Of a stretch of DNA of 64,000 bases, positions 1-9,754 are shown piece after piece. Source of the DNA: Pokkaliibacter sp. MBI-7 (GTDB lineage Bacteria > Pseudomonadota > Gammaproteobacteria > Pseudomonadales > Balneatricaceae). The notes below the pieces were generated by a model, which was not told the DNA's origin, made no database searches, and worked only from the letters and a program-made list of their open reading frames with translations. The stretch lies in the NCBI RefSeq assembly GCF_029846635.1, contig NZ_JARVTG010000002.1:2025501-2089500 (forward strand), given 5' to 3'. A program made the position numbers and the translations under genes. Numbering within the stretch: position 1 is the stretch's first letter; every line of letters starts with the position of its first letter.

Positions 1-1
1 A

Positions 2-610
2 CCGCTGTTTACCCTGCTGTACGGTAGCCATGGCACCCTGCCTGTCATCGTCTCATCGCTGACGTTCAATATTCTTTTTATGGGTCTGGGCATGGCGTTG
101 CTGGATCACCTTACCCAGCCTGAACCTACCCGGATCAGAACACTGCTCGTCCGGCTGTTTGTGAAGAATCCACTGTTCATGCCCCCTCTGCTGGGGATGC
201 TCTGGTCAGCCTGTGGCCTGCCCAAGCCGGAAGCCCTGTCAGGTTTGATGACGCTGCTGGCACAAGCCACCGCTCCGGTCGCTCTGTTCACCATGGGGCT
301 CAGTCTGTATGGCCAAAGTGTGCGCGGTCAGCTGAAGCCCATCCTGCTGATCAGCAGTATCAAACTGCTGGTGCACCCCCTGCTCGCACTTTTGCTGGCA
401 TCACTGATATGGCCTTTGCCCCGTCTCTGGATGGAGGGCGTGGTACTGGCAAGCGCGTTACCGGCTGCCGCCATGGTCAGTGTTTTTGCGCTGAAGTATG
501 AACGTCAGGTCAGCGTGGTCTCGTCGGTGATCGTTATCAGTACCCTCGTCTCACTGCTGACACTGAGTGGCTGGATGCTGATACTGCCGTATTTACCTGC
601 TGTTGATTAG
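2..610 (+). CDS. AEC family transporter, C-terminal part (gene cut by window start)
   Basis: The reading frame is open from the first bases of the window, so this is the 3' part of a longer gene, about 202 codons of a family that is usually about 310 residues. The product is very hydrophobic, with about six predicted membrane segments. It shows the layout of the second half of auxin-efflux-carrier (AEC) permeases: a segment ending NPLFMPPLLGM, then LAQATAPVALFTMGLSL, which matches the conserved repeat of the family. AEC proteins are inner-membrane secondary carriers, often for organic acids; the substrate cannot be told here. The next gene is 332 bp downstream and seems to be separately transcribed. 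Confidence 0.8.
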   Translation, partial: PLFTLLYGSHGTLPVIVSSLTFNILFMGLGMALLDHLTQPEPTRIRTLLVRLFVKNPLFMPPLLGMLWSACGLPKPEALSGLMTLLAQATAPVALFTMGLSLYGQSVRGQLKPILLISSIKLLVHPLLALLLASLIWPLPRLWMEGVVLASALPAAAMVSVFALKYERQVSVVSSVIVISTLVSLLTLSGWMLILPYLPAVD

Positions 611-942
611 TTATCAGATGACGTGTTCAGCGTCTTGGCTCGACCGGCAAAAGCCAGCGCTGATCCTGACTAACTGCAAACTTCACTTTACAGAAACATG
701 ACTCTGTAAAAATCGCATCTATACTTCTCTCAGTAATCAAACCCTGTTCACTCACTGCCTTTCTCTGCTATCGCGTCAGCTCTCACGTGGCGCCTGTGAG
801 ATGGTATGGCTCAGGTCGAAATCCAGCCGCTCATCTCCTATGCTAATTGGCAGGGCGTAAGCGCCTGACCGATAAACTTTCTCGTTGATGGATGAGCAAA
901 CGCTCGCTAGCGCCGCGACCAGACCCCGGTAGAGGCTTGTAG
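611..942. other. Intergenic region between the AEC permease and the GGDEF/EAL gene
   Basis: No credible ORF is seen in these 332 bases. An 8-bp stem (tttacaga/tctgtaaa, 687-710) follows the AEC gene but lacks a T-run, so it is at best a weak terminator. A small GGCG-taag-CGCC hairpin lies near 856-867. The region probably holds the promoter and leader of the downstream GGDEF/EAL gene. I looked for a c-di-GMP riboswitch and did not see its conserved core. Confidence 0.4.
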
Positions 943-3900
943 ATGGTCAGTATGAAGTCAGGCAGATATAGAAGGTTATGGCTGTTAGTGCTGCTATGGC
1001 TCTGGCAATGTGCCCAGACTGCCTCGGCTGCACCTGATCAAGAGCTCCTTGCCGTTGGCGATGCCCGCTTCCCCCCTTACGAGTATCTGACTCAGGATGG
1101 TCAGCCCGCTGGCTTCAATATTGATCTGCTGCAGGCTATCGCCAGAGAAAGCAAACTCAATATAAGAAGCAGACTGGGCGAATGGCATCTGGTGCTGGAT
1201 GAGTTCAATCGTGGCGATGCACAGATCATTGCGGTTTATGCCTCTCCTGAACGCCGCGACAACTATCTGCTGTCTGACCCGATTACCATCACCTCCTATA
1301 TTCTGGTTCGCAACGTCAACTCCCCTTCGATGCAGGGTCCATCGTCTCTCGGTGATCGCGAAGTCGTGGTTCAGGCAGGCTCTTACGGTGAAAGTAGCCT
1401 GCTACAAAATCTTCCTCATGCGCAGCTGATCAAGGCTCCCTCAGAATGGGACGTTCTGCGCATGGTGAATGAAAACCGTTATGCCTACGGCTACGTCACC
1501 TTCCAGACTGCTGGTTACATGATCCACAAGGGAGATTTCAGTAACGTTGTACTGACCGGCAGTGAAATCAGCTCTCACCCCTATGTCTTTGCCGTGGCGA
1601 AAGGGAATACCGAACTGCTCAACGCCATCAACACCGGGCTGGATAAGGTCAAGGCGTCCGGTGAGTTCGATAACCTGTATAACACGTGGTTCCGGGATTA
1701 CTACGAAGAAAACTTCCAGAGCATTCTGGCAGTCATCGCTGCCATTCTGATAGCCATACTGCTGATGCTGCTGTGGGTGGGCCTACTGCGCTATCAGATT
1801 GCCAAAGTACGCAGCTCACTGGACCGTGAATATCAGACACGTATTCAGGTAGAGAAACATCTGGCGCGTTTCGCCAAAACCCAGCAATGGATCACCAACT
1901 TCAGTAACGTCGGCATCTGGGTTTATGACTACCGCACCGAACTGCTGGAAATCAACGGCACACTGGCCGATACCCTGTCGCTCAGGACCATTGCCCTGCG
2001 CCTGCAGCTGGATGAAGTGCTCGAAGGCATCAGGGATACAGACCACGCCCACCTGCGTCGCTTCTTTTCCATCAAGATTCCCAACAGCAAACACATCTGT
2101 GAATGTCTGGTGATCACCAACGATGTACCAGAAAAAACCCTGCTGCTGCGTGGCCGACTGGATGAACAGGATGAACAGGCCCCCGGCAGCCGCGCCGTCG
2201 GTATCCTGCTGGATGTCACCGCCACTCAGACCATGCAAAAGCAGCTGCAGCGCAGCGAACGCAGTATGGAAGTGCTGGTGGCCAATATCCCCGGGGCCGT
2301 ATTCCGCGTGCAGGCTAATCAGGATCTGGAGGTCAGCTTCGTTTCCGCAGGCCTCCGGCACATCATCGGCAGCGAAACCCTGCCCAAGTCCTCACCGGTC
2401 AAACAGCCCAATCTGAAAAGCATCATCCACCCTGCAGACTGGATTCTGGTGCGCGATACCCTGTGCCACGCCGCCGATGCCAATGAGTCTTTCTCCTTCA
2501 GTCACCGGGTCACCGACCTTGATGGCAACGTGCGCTGGGTGCTCAATCAGGGACAGGGCATGATCGACAACGAAACCGGTGTGGGCTGGATTGAGGGGGT
2601 CTTTTTCGATGAAACAGACCAGATTCTCAATGCCCAGCGCCTGGATTACCTCGCACACCGGGATCCGCTGACAGGGCTGGCCAATCGCTACACGTTCCAG
2701 CAACGCGCCGAACAGGCGCTACAGTCCGCCAGTCGCAATCAGCATCATCTGGCCTTCATCCTGATGGATCTCGATAACTTCAAGGCCATCAACGACAGTC
2801 TGGGCCACAATGTCGGCGACGAAGTGCTGATGCAGATATCCACCCGACTGGCCGACACCCTGCGTGCCAACGAGACGCTGTGTCGTATTGGTGGCGATGA
2901 GTTTGTGGTGGTGGTTCCCCAGGTCTTCCAGACGGATCATCTGCTGCCACTGATCCGCCGCTTGCGTGAAGCACTGACTACGCCAGTGGTCCTGTCCACT
3001 GGCCCTCTGTCACTGACGACCAGTATTGGCGTCAGCGTCTACCCGGAAGACGGCACGCAGGTTCAGGATCTGCTGAAGAGTGCAGATACCGCACTGTATG
3101 AATCGAAAGCATCAGGCAAAAACACCTTCACCTTCTTTACCAGTGAAATGGGGCGTCAGACGGAATATCGCTTCTGGATAGAAACCGAACTGCGCCGTGC
3201 GCTGGAGCAGCGCCAGCTGCATCTGGTCTACCAGCCGCAGTTCAGTCTCGACACCCTGCAACTCTATGGTCTGGAAGTGCTGATTCGCTGGAATCACTCC
3301 GAAGCCGGGCTCATCTCTCCCGCGGATTTTATTCCCATTGCCGAAAGTGCCGGACTGATTCAGTCCCTTGGCCACTACGTGCAGGAAACCAGTCTGCAGC
3401 AACTACGCCACTGGCTGGATCAGGGTTTCGAGCCCGGTGTGCTGTCTATCAACGCTTCCGTGCACGAACTGGGTGATGCTGGCTATTACAGCCGCCTGAT
3501 CAAGCTGCTGGAGCATTACGACATCGCCAGAGAGCTGGTCACCATTGAAGTGACCGAAAGCATCTTTATCGATGACAACCCTACCCTCAAAGCCCAGCTC
3601 AACTCCCTCGTTGATCAGGGTATCCGTCTGGCCATTGATGACTTCGGCAAGGGCTATTCTTCACTTTCGTACATCAAGAAGATCAGGGCCGACCTTCTCA
3701 AAATCGATCAGAGCTTCGTGCAGGAACTGGGTAAAACGCCGGAAGCCGATGCACTGGTGATGGCCATGGTATCCATGGCCAATGCACTTGATATCCGGGT
3801 GCTGGCAGAAGGGTGTGAAGACGAACACACCCTTGAGATTCTCAAAAACTATGGTTGCCATCTGGTACAGGGTTATCTGCTGGCCCGCCCCATGCCGGCA

Positions 3901-3960
3901 GACCAGCTTCAGGCACAGTTTCTGCAAGCGCCCCTGCCTGAATCTGATACACTCGGTTGA
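943..3960 (+). CDS. Periplasmic-sensing diguanylate cyclase/phosphodiesterase (SBP_bac_3-PAS-GGDEF-EAL)
   Basis: A predicted inner-membrane c-di-GMP enzyme of 1005 residues. After a signal segment (10-30) comes a solute-binding-protein type 3 domain (about 35-255, containing FPPYEY and GFNIDLLQAIA) facing the periplasm. A single membrane helix lies at about 260-285. Two PAS-like cytoplasmic regions follow (about 310-420 and 440-560). The GGDEF domain starts at DPLTGLANR (574-582) and has an intact GGDEF at 650-654. The EAL domain has the first motif as E-V-L (778-780), D899-D900 in the DDFGKG motif and a late KID motif, so the metal-binding residues look complete although A is replaced by V. 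Both activities are therefore possible. An AGAGG 7 nt before the ATG supports the start. The binding domain suggests an amino acid or similar small ligand as the signal, but the ligand is unknown. A chemoreceptor gene follows. Confidence 0.93.
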   Translation: MVSMKSGRYRRLWLLVLLWLWQCAQTASAAPDQELLAVGDARFPPYEYLTQDGQPAGFNIDLLQAIARESKLNIRSRLGEWHLVLDEFNRGDAQIIAVYASPERRDNYLLSDPITITSYILVRNVNSPSMQGPSSLGDREVVVQAGSYGESSLLQNLPHAQLIKAPSEWDVLRMVNENRYAYGYVTFQTAGYMIHKGDFSNVVLTGSEISSHPYVFAVAKGNTELLNAINTGLDKVKASGEFDNLYNTWFRDYYEENFQSILAVIAAILIAILLMLLWVGLLRYQIAKVRSSLDREYQTRIQVEKHLARFAKTQQWITNFSNVGIWVYDYRTELLEINGTLADTLSLRTIALRLQLDEVLEGIRDTDHAHLRRFFSIKIPNSKHICECLVITNDVPEKTLLLRGRLDEQDEQAPGSRAVGILLDVTATQTMQKQLQRSERSMEVLVANIPGAVFRVQANQDLEVSFVSAGLRHIIGSETLPKSSPVKQPNLKSIIHPADWILVRDTLCHAADANESFSFSHRVTDLDGNVRWVLNQGQGMIDNETGVGWIEGVFFDETDQILNAQRLDYLAHRDPLTGLANRYTFQQRAEQALQSASRNQHHLAFILMDLDNFKAINDSLGHNVGDEVLMQISTRLADTLRANETLCRIGGDEFVVVVPQVFQTDHLLPLIRRLREALTTPVVLSTGPLSLTTSIGVSVYPEDGTQVQDLLKSADTALYESKASGKNTFTFFTSEMGRQTEYRFWIETELRRALEQRQLHLVYQPQFSLDTLQLYGLEVLIRWNHSEAGLISPADFIPIAESAGLIQSLGHYVQETSLQQLRHWLDQGFEPGVLSINASVHELGDAGYYSRLIKLLEHYDIARELVTIEVTESIFIDDNPTLKAQLNSLVDQGIRLAIDDFGKGYSSLSYIKKIRADLLKIDQSFVQELGKTPEADALVMAMVSMANALDIRVLAEGCEDEHTLEILKNYGCHLVQGYLLARPMPADQLQAQFLQAPLPESDTLG

Positions 3961-4227
3961 ATTTCATACCTCTGGGCATGCTTCGTCCGTTCTACCGGCA
4001 TCCGCGCGGCAAAATGGTGTACTGGATCAGCACTATGAAATGGCACGGTGCGCCAATAAAGCGCAGTGCTGGCTCTTGCTGACTCACAATCATCACAATG
4101 CTGACTTAGCATCCGCCCTGCTTGAATTTTCATACCCAACGACCTGTTCATCCTCCCGCCAGCCTGTGCCTCGCCAGCACCCGGAAGAGTGATGAACTCG
4201 TGACTCATGCCAGACCGGAGAGCATGC

Positions 4228-6171
4228 ATGCGGCTATTTTCCATTCAGGGGCGTTTGTGGCTGGGGTTCAGCACCCTTATCGTCGCCACCCTGATTCTTG
4301 GTGGACTGAGCACCTGGAACCTGCAACTGATCGACACCAACCTCAACCAGAATCTGCACTTCGATCAGATCAATTCTGATATGCAGGCCATTCGCACCAG
4401 TGAACGCACCTATCTGAAGCAGCCTGATGATGAAGGCAAGCAAGGTATCGCCAGCCAGATTGATGCCCTGCGTCAGGAGCTGTCGCGCAGCAATACAGCG
4501 GACAACAGCCAGAATGGGCGGCTGCAACAGCTGACCGAGCAAGTCGATCAGTACAGTCAGGCACTGGACAGCATTACCACGGCAATGCAATCACTGGAGC
4601 AGACGCAGCAAACCATGCTGACAGCCGCCGAGAAGGTCAGAGAGGCTGGACTGGATCTGATCGTTGAGCTGGAAATGCAGTATCAGGACATGCAGTCAGA
4701 AAACAGCGACGCCTCTGCCATGCAAAAGATTCTGGGGCAGATTGATGAAACCAATAACCTGATTCAGCTGATCTACCAGGCACGTATTGGCGAAAAGAAC
4801 TTTCTGCTGGGCCAGGGTGACGAGGCCAAAACCGTAGTCAGCAGCAGCGGCGCGCTGCTCGATGAAACCTCGGCAAAGCTGGCACTGGAGCTGGGCGATG
4901 AGGAGAGTCGCAAGATCGCCCAGACCATCAACCAGAACAGCAAGACCTACATTCAGACGTTCGAGCAACTGGCAGAGGCCTATGGTAAACGTGATGCGGC
5001 TGGCAACACACTGCACGACGCTGCCAGCACACTGCAGGATGATCTGCTCAGCCTGAAACAGGAACAGCAGCAGCAAACCACCACTGTTATCGACACTACA
5101 CGCACCACCACCCTGATTCTGGTGGTATTGCTGGTCGTCGTTGGCGTCTTGCTGAGTCAGGGCATCGCCCGCTCCATTGTCGCGCCCCTCAATGCGACCT
5201 CCGCCATGCTGGAAGATATCGCCCGCGGGGAAGGTGACCTGCGCAAGCGCCTTCCCGTCGCAGGCAAGGATGAACTCACCCGGCTGGCCAGTGCCTTCAA
5301 CCAGTTTGTCGATAAACTGCAGGTCAGTATCAGCCGACTGGCACACATCGCCCATTCCATGGGTGGAGCCTCCTCCCAGCTGGCATCCACGGCTCAGGGC
5401 TCTCACCAGCAGATTCAGCAACAGCAGCAGGAAACCGAGCAGGTGGCCACCGCTATCGAAGAGATGGCCCAGACCGTTCATGGCGTGGCCCGTCATGCCG
5501 AACAGGCCAGCCAGCTGTCGGTGGAAGCGGATCGTGCTGCTGCGCAGGGCAGCACCGACATTCGCAACATGCAGCAAGCCTTGCAGCACCTGAGCGGTGA
5601 CATCCGTTCGACAGCGACATCAGTGGACGACCTCAAGCGCCAGAGTCAGGGCATAGGCTCGATTGTGGATGTTATTCGCACCATTTCGGAGCAGACCAAT
5701 CTGCTCGCACTCAATGCAGCGATCGAGGCCGCCCGAGCTGGCGAACAGGGGCGTGGGTTTGCCGTGGTGGCAGACGAAGTGCGTGCACTGGCACAACGTA
5801 CCCAAACCTCAACCAATGAGATTCAGCAGGTGATTGCCAACCTGCAGCAGGGCTCAGATGCAACCAGTCAGGTGATGGAACAGAGCCTGACACGGCTGGA
5901 GCACACCATGAGCGGTGCGGATAAGGCCGTCCAGCAGCTGGAGGTCATCAGCCATAACATGGCCCGCATGGCGGAAATGAACACGTTGATTGCCAGTGCC
6001 GCCGAAGAGCAGGCTGCTGTGGCACAGGAGATAACCGGCAGTATCCATACTCTGGCCGAGCTAGCAGAACAGAGTAACAGCGATGCCCATTCGGTGGCCC
6101 AGGCCAGTCAGGCTGTGATGGAGCAGGCCAGCTCCGTCAATACCGAGGTAGGTCAGTTCCGTTACAGCTGA
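4228..6171 (+). CDS. Methyl-accepting chemotaxis protein
   Basis: A chemoreceptor of 647 residues. An ATG 21 nt upstream (4207) is in frame, but 4228 has a better ribosome site (GGAG at 4216) and gives a normal start, MRLFSIQGRLWLG. TM1 spans about 10-30 and a long helical, Gln-rich periplasmic domain about 35-285, resembling the HBM double-helical-bundle type. TM2 is at about 290-312, then HAMP, then the signalling domain. The conserved hairpin tip begins IVDVIRTISEQTNLLALN at residue 479 and runs through EAARAGEQGRGFAVVADEVR. It would signal to CheA/CheW at the pole; the ligand is unknown. No che genes are in the window. It lies 267 bp after the GGDEF/EAL gene on the same strand. Confidence 0.95.
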   Translation: MRLFSIQGRLWLGFSTLIVATLILGGLSTWNLQLIDTNLNQNLHFDQINSDMQAIRTSERTYLKQPDDEGKQGIASQIDALRQELSRSNTADNSQNGRLQQLTEQVDQYSQALDSITTAMQSLEQTQQTMLTAAEKVREAGLDLIVELEMQYQDMQSENSDASAMQKILGQIDETNNLIQLIYQARIGEKNFLLGQGDEAKTVVSSSGALLDETSAKLALELGDEESRKIAQTINQNSKTYIQTFEQLAEAYGKRDAAGNTLHDAASTLQDDLLSLKQEQQQQTTTVIDTTRTTTLILVVLLVVVGVLLSQGIARSIVAPLNATSAMLEDIARGEGDLRKRLPVAGKDELTRLASAFNQFVDKLQVSISRLAHIAHSMGGASSQLASTAQGSHQQIQQQQQETEQVATAIEEMAQTVHGVARHAEQASQLSVEADRAAAQGSTDIRNMQQALQHLSGDIRSTATSVDDLKRQSQGIGSIVDVIRTISEQTNLLALNAAIEAARAGEQGRGFAVVADEVRALAQRTQTSTNEIQQVIANLQQGSDATSQVMEQSLTRLEHTMSGADKAVQQLEVISHNMARMAEMNTLIASAAEEQAAVAQEITGSIHTLAELAEQSNSDAHSVAQASQAVMEQASSVNTEVGQFRYS

Positions 6172-6184
6172 TGATCATCAAGTA

Positions 6185-6212
6185 GCACGGTCTGATCTGT
6201 ATCAGGCCGTGC
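6185..6212 (+). terminator. Stem-loop after the chemoreceptor gene
   Basis: A 12-bp stem (gcacggtctgat / atcaggccgtgc, one G-U pair) with a 4-nt loop starts 13 nt after the stop codon. There is no clear T-run, so it may be an RNA 3' end stabiliser or a factor-assisted terminator. Confidence 0.5.
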
Positions 6213-7027
6213 CCTGCTAACGGGAGCCTACGGCGAGGGGCGGCACAGGTCTTGACAACTGCTGTCAGCTATATAACGACATTGCTCAACAATAATATGC
6301 CAGCATTTCAAATGAGAACTGTCACCTCTGGTAGCACCTTCTCCTGCAGAACGATAAAGACGTAACAGGCATACTTCCAACAACGCACCAAACTAGAGCA
6401 TAAATTAATTTGGCAGGAGGCCGGATCAACCACACCTTTCCTTTAACTTCTCCATAAGCGACTTTAATTTTATTTTTCACACACTTCAGAGGCATTTCTG
6501 GCACGTCCCAATACTCACAATGTGTAATTTTTGTGATTCACATTCGCCTATTTCGTAACCAAATCAAGACGCAAGGTATTCACAGGCAACCAGCCGGCGA
6601 TCAGACTGAAGTGGGATCCTGGCTCACTACACAGCCTTTTTCGTTAAATATAATCAACAAACTAGCTGAAAAAGAGCCACTAAATACCGCGAACTGATGA
6701 ATAAAAAACCAAACCACTCGTTATATATTCAACACTACAGGTTACATATCGTTATCCTTCCCTCGGCCTAACCTAGCACATTGCTTTATAAACTATAAAA
6801 AAAGCACATACAGGCCATGATATACAGCTGGCATATAATATGCTTTTGCCTTCCCTGATCTTTTGCTTGGCCGAGCAACTTGGTTAGCTCGCAAGTCCTG
6901 ATAGGCCAGTTGTCAAAAAATATTAAACACTCGTGAACAGGGTGACCGGCATTCAATAACTAACCGCCCGCCTCTGTTTGATCGACATGGTGATCCCATG
7001 TCCTGAGTTATAAACCGGAGATTATGT
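6213..7027. other. Long AT-rich intergenic region upstream of oppA
   Basis: About 800 bases without a credible gene; the longest ORF, on the minus strand near 6322-6504, has no ribosome site and no recognisable protein. Base composition becomes clearly AT-rich between about 6500 and 6860. A TATAAT (6834-6839) is present without a good -35. The last 100 bases form the oppA leader, ending with GGAG (7017-7020) 7 nt before the ATG. In enterobacteria the oppA leader is a target of the sRNA GcvB; nothing here proves that. Confidence 0.4.
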
Positions 7028-8659
7028 ATGCATAAGAAAACCAGCCTGGCATTGGCCATCCTTCTCGCAGCCGGCGTAGCGGCTCCCGTGATGGCTGCAA
7101 AGGTACCTGCAGGTACCGAACTGGCTGCCAAGCAGGAAATCGTCTTTAACAACGGCGCTGAACCTGCCACCCTTGATCCACAGAAAATGGAAGGCACCCC
7201 CGAGTCCAGGATTGCACGCAACCTGTTTGAAGGTCTGGTGATTCAGGACGACAAGGGCAACATTCTCCCCGGCGTAGCGACCTCTTGGGACGTTAACGAC
7301 AACAACACCGTATTCACTTTCCACCTGCGTGATGATGCCAAGTGGTCCAATGGCGACCCCGTCACCGCTGGCGACTTCGTATTTGCCTGGCAGCGTGCGG
7401 TAGATCCCAAAACCGCATCGCCCTACTCCTGGTATATCGAAATGACCACCATGGCCAATGCCAGCGACATCATCAACGGCAAGAAGTCACCTGATCAGCT
7501 CGGCGTAAAAGCACTGGACGACCACACTCTGCAGGTCGTACTCGATAAGCCTATTCCCTACTTCATCCGCATGCTTGGCCACACCACCATGGTGCCTGCC
7601 AACAAGAAAGTCATTGACCAGTGGGGCGAGAAGTGGACCAGCCCTGATCACTTTGTGGGTAACGGTGCCTACACCCTGACTGACTGGGTGGTCAACGAGC
7701 GCATTGTGCTGAAGCGCAACCCCAACTACTGGGATAACAAAGACACCGTGGTCAACCAGATCACCGTGCTGCCCATCGAGTCAGAAAACTCTGAGCTGTC
7801 ACGTTACAAAGCAGGTGAAATCGACATCACCAACGGCAGCACCCCGATTGCCATCGAGCACTTCCGTCAGCTGAAGAAAGATATTCCTGATCAGATCCAC
7901 ACTACAGGTCAGGTCGGCACCTACTACTACAGCTTCAACAACAAGAAGGCTCCCTTCGATGACGCTCGCATCCGCAAGGCGCTGAGCTTTGCCATCGACC
8001 GTGATGTCATTACCGACAAGATCACCGGCCAGGGTGAAATCCCTGCCTATGCCTTTGTTCCCGATATCACCGCCGGCTTCACTCCTGTCGTTCCTGCCTG
8101 GGCCAAACTGACTCAGAAAGAACGTGTTGAAGAAGCCAAGAAACTGATGAAAGAAGCGGGCTACGGCCCTGATCATCCGTTGAGCTTTGAACTGCTGTAC
8201 AACACCAGCGACAACCACAAGAAGATCGCCATCGCCGTGGCCGCCATGTGGAAACAGTCTCTGGGTGTGAATGTCAGCCTGGTTAACCAGGAATGGAAAA
8301 CCTATCTGGCCACCGAGCGTGCAGGTGACTTCCAGGTCGCGCGTGCCGGCTGGGTAGGCGACTACAACGAAGCCTCCACCATGCTGGATCTGCTGACCAC
8401 TAAAAATGGCAACAACTATGCACGTTACTCCAACCCCGAGTACGACATGCTGATGGCCGACTCAAAAAGCGTAGTCGACGAGACCAAGCGTAACGAGATG
8501 TACAACAAGGCCGCCACTCTGCTGGACCGCGACATGCCTGTTGCCCCCATCTATCAGTACTCCACTACCCGTCTGGTTAAACCCTACATTGGCGGCTATC
8601 CCGCCGCTAACCCTGAAGATATTTTCTACTTCAAGGACATGTACGTAGCTAAACACTAA
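7028..8659 (+). CDS. oppA: Oligopeptide ABC transporter substrate-binding protein OppA
   Basis: A periplasmic peptide receptor of 543 residues, the same length as E. coli OppA and alignable to it along its whole length as I recall the family. Shared patches include SLDPHK-type LDPQKMEG, DPKTASPY, NGAYTL.DWVVNERIVL, LLYNTSDNHKK, NQEWKT and the final MYVAKH. The signal peptide is residues 1-23, cleaved near APVMA-A. It delivers oligopeptides to OppBC in the inner membrane. The start is supported by GGAG 7 nt upstream. A strong hairpin follows the gene before oppB, which would leave the receptor in excess over the permease, as is usual for such operons. Confidence 0.97.
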   Translation: MHKKTSLALAILLAAGVAAPVMAAKVPAGTELAAKQEIVFNNGAEPATLDPQKMEGTPESRIARNLFEGLVIQDDKGNILPGVATSWDVNDNNTVFTFHLRDDAKWSNGDPVTAGDFVFAWQRAVDPKTASPYSWYIEMTTMANASDIINGKKSPDQLGVKALDDHTLQVVLDKPIPYFIRMLGHTTMVPANKKVIDQWGEKWTSPDHFVGNGAYTLTDWVVNERIVLKRNPNYWDNKDTVVNQITVLPIESENSELSRYKAGEIDITNGSTPIAIEHFRQLKKDIPDQIHTTGQVGTYYYSFNNKKAPFDDARIRKALSFAIDRDVITDKITGQGEIPAYAFVPDITAGFTPVVPAWAKLTQKERVEEAKKLMKEAGYGPDHPLSFELLYNTSDNHKKIAIAVAAMWKQSLGVNVSLVNQEWKTYLATERAGDFQVARAGWVGDYNEASTMLDLLTTKNGNNYARYSNPEYDMLMADSKSVVDETKRNEMYNKAATLLDRDMPVAPIYQYSTTRLVKPYIGGYPAANPEDIFYFKDMYVAKH

Positions 8660-8678
8660 GGGCTGACACCTGAAGGCA

Positions 8679-8716
8679 TACCGGCGGCTCTCACGAGCCC
8701 GCCGGTATTTGCTTTT
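8679..8716 (+). terminator. Attenuating terminator between oppA and oppB
   Basis: Stem taccggcggctc / gagcccgccggta (12 bp with one bulged C), 4-nt loop, followed by tttgctttt. It lies inside the operon, 20 nt after the oppA stop, so it probably ends part of the transcripts and makes oppA the most abundant message. Confidence 0.75.
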
Positions 8717-8757
8717 GTGATTTTCTATTTTGTGTAGCGGGACTGGATAAATCCGTC

Positions 8758-8783
8758 ACACCTCCCCAGTCACAAGGGAGGTG
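8758..8783 (+). other. Second hairpin in the oppA-oppB spacer
   Basis: Perfect 8-bp inverted repeat cacctccc / gggaggtg with a 10-nt loop. It lies just 5' of the oppB ribosome site and hides an AGGGAGG sequence, which could otherwise act as a decoy Shine-Dalgarno. A role in mRNA stability or translation is inference. Confidence 0.4.
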
Positions 8784-8825
8784 CCTCAGGGACGACGGCC
8801 TCGCTGCAAGGTCAGGTATTTGCCA

Positions 8826-9746
8826 ATGCTAAAATTTGTATTCAAGCGCTTAATTGAAGCCATCCCTACCCTGCTGGTGCTGATTCTGGTGTCCTTCGTG
8901 CTGATGCATGCGGCCCCCGGCAGCCCCTTTACCGGTGAGCGTTCGCTGCCGCCGGAGATTCTGGCCAACATCGAGGCCAAATACGGGCTTGATCAGCCTC
9001 TCTACGTCCAGTTTTTCCACTATCTGGGCGGGCTGTTACAGGGCGATCTTGGCCCTTCGTTCAAATACAAGGATTTTTCCGTCAATGAGCTGGTTGGTCA
9101 GAGCTTCCCGGTATCGGCCGAAATTGGTTTGTGGGCATTTCTTACCGCCGTTGTGCTGGGTGTGCTGTTCGGCGTCGTCGCGGCTCTGAAGCAAAACACC
9201 TGGGTTGATTATGGTGTGATGTCACTGGCCATGACCGGCGTGGTGATTCCCAGTTTTGTGCTGGCCCCCCTGCTGGTACTGATCTTCGCTGTGCATCTGC
9301 ACTGGCTGCCTGCAGGCGGATGGAATGGCGGTGAATGGATGTACATGTTGTTGCCCGTGCTGGCTATGGCGGCTCATTATGTTTCGTCTATCGCCCGCAT
9401 CATGCGCGGCAGCATGATTGAAATCATGCACTCCAACTTTATCCGCACGGCGCGCGCCAAAGGGTTGCCCGCAGGCTACATCATCTGGCGTCATGCGCTG
9501 AAGCCTGCCCTGCTGCCCGTTATCTCTTATCTTGGCCCGGCGTTTGTCGGCATCATCACAGGCTCTGTGGTGATCGAAACCATTTTTGGGCTGCCTGGCA
9601 TTGGCCAGCTGTTCGTCAACGGCTCACTCAACCGTGACTACTCCATGGTACTGGGCATTACTGTCCTGATCGGCGCACTGACCATCATGTTCAACGCCAT
9701 CGTCGACATTATGTACGCCTATATCGATCCCAAAATTCGTTACTGA
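8826..9746 (+). CDS. oppB: Oligopeptide ABC transporter permease OppB
   Basis: An inner-membrane permease of 306 residues, the same as E. coli OppB. The frame is open to a GTG at 8781, but the family begins MLKF-, which fits the ATG at 8826; the first residues MLKFVFKRLIEAIPTLLVL then form TM1. The protein contains APGSPFTGER near residue 30. The binding-protein-dependent transport signature appears as RTARAKGLPAGYIIWRHALKPALLPV, which contacts the ATPases. Six membrane helices are expected. It pairs with OppC to form the channel for peptides supplied by OppA. Confidence 0.95.
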   Translation: MLKFVFKRLIEAIPTLLVLILVSFVLMHAAPGSPFTGERSLPPEILANIEAKYGLDQPLYVQFFHYLGGLLQGDLGPSFKYKDFSVNELVGQSFPVSAEIGLWAFLTAVVLGVLFGVVAALKQNTWVDYGVMSLAMTGVVIPSFVLAPLLVLIFAVHLHWLPAGGWNGGEWMYMLLPVLAMAAHYVSSIARIMRGSMIEIMHSNFIRTARAKGLPAGYIIWRHALKPALLPVISYLGPAFVGIITGSVVIETIFGLPGIGQLFVNGSLNRDYSMVLGITVLIGALTIMFNAIVDIMYAYIDPKIRY

Positions 9747-9754
9747 GTCAGCCT

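Noticed and set aside
611..942. c-di-GMP riboswitch upstream of the GGDEF/EAL gene
   Set aside because: Considered because of the gene downstream, but neither the GEMM core nor its tetraloop-receptor pair is visible.
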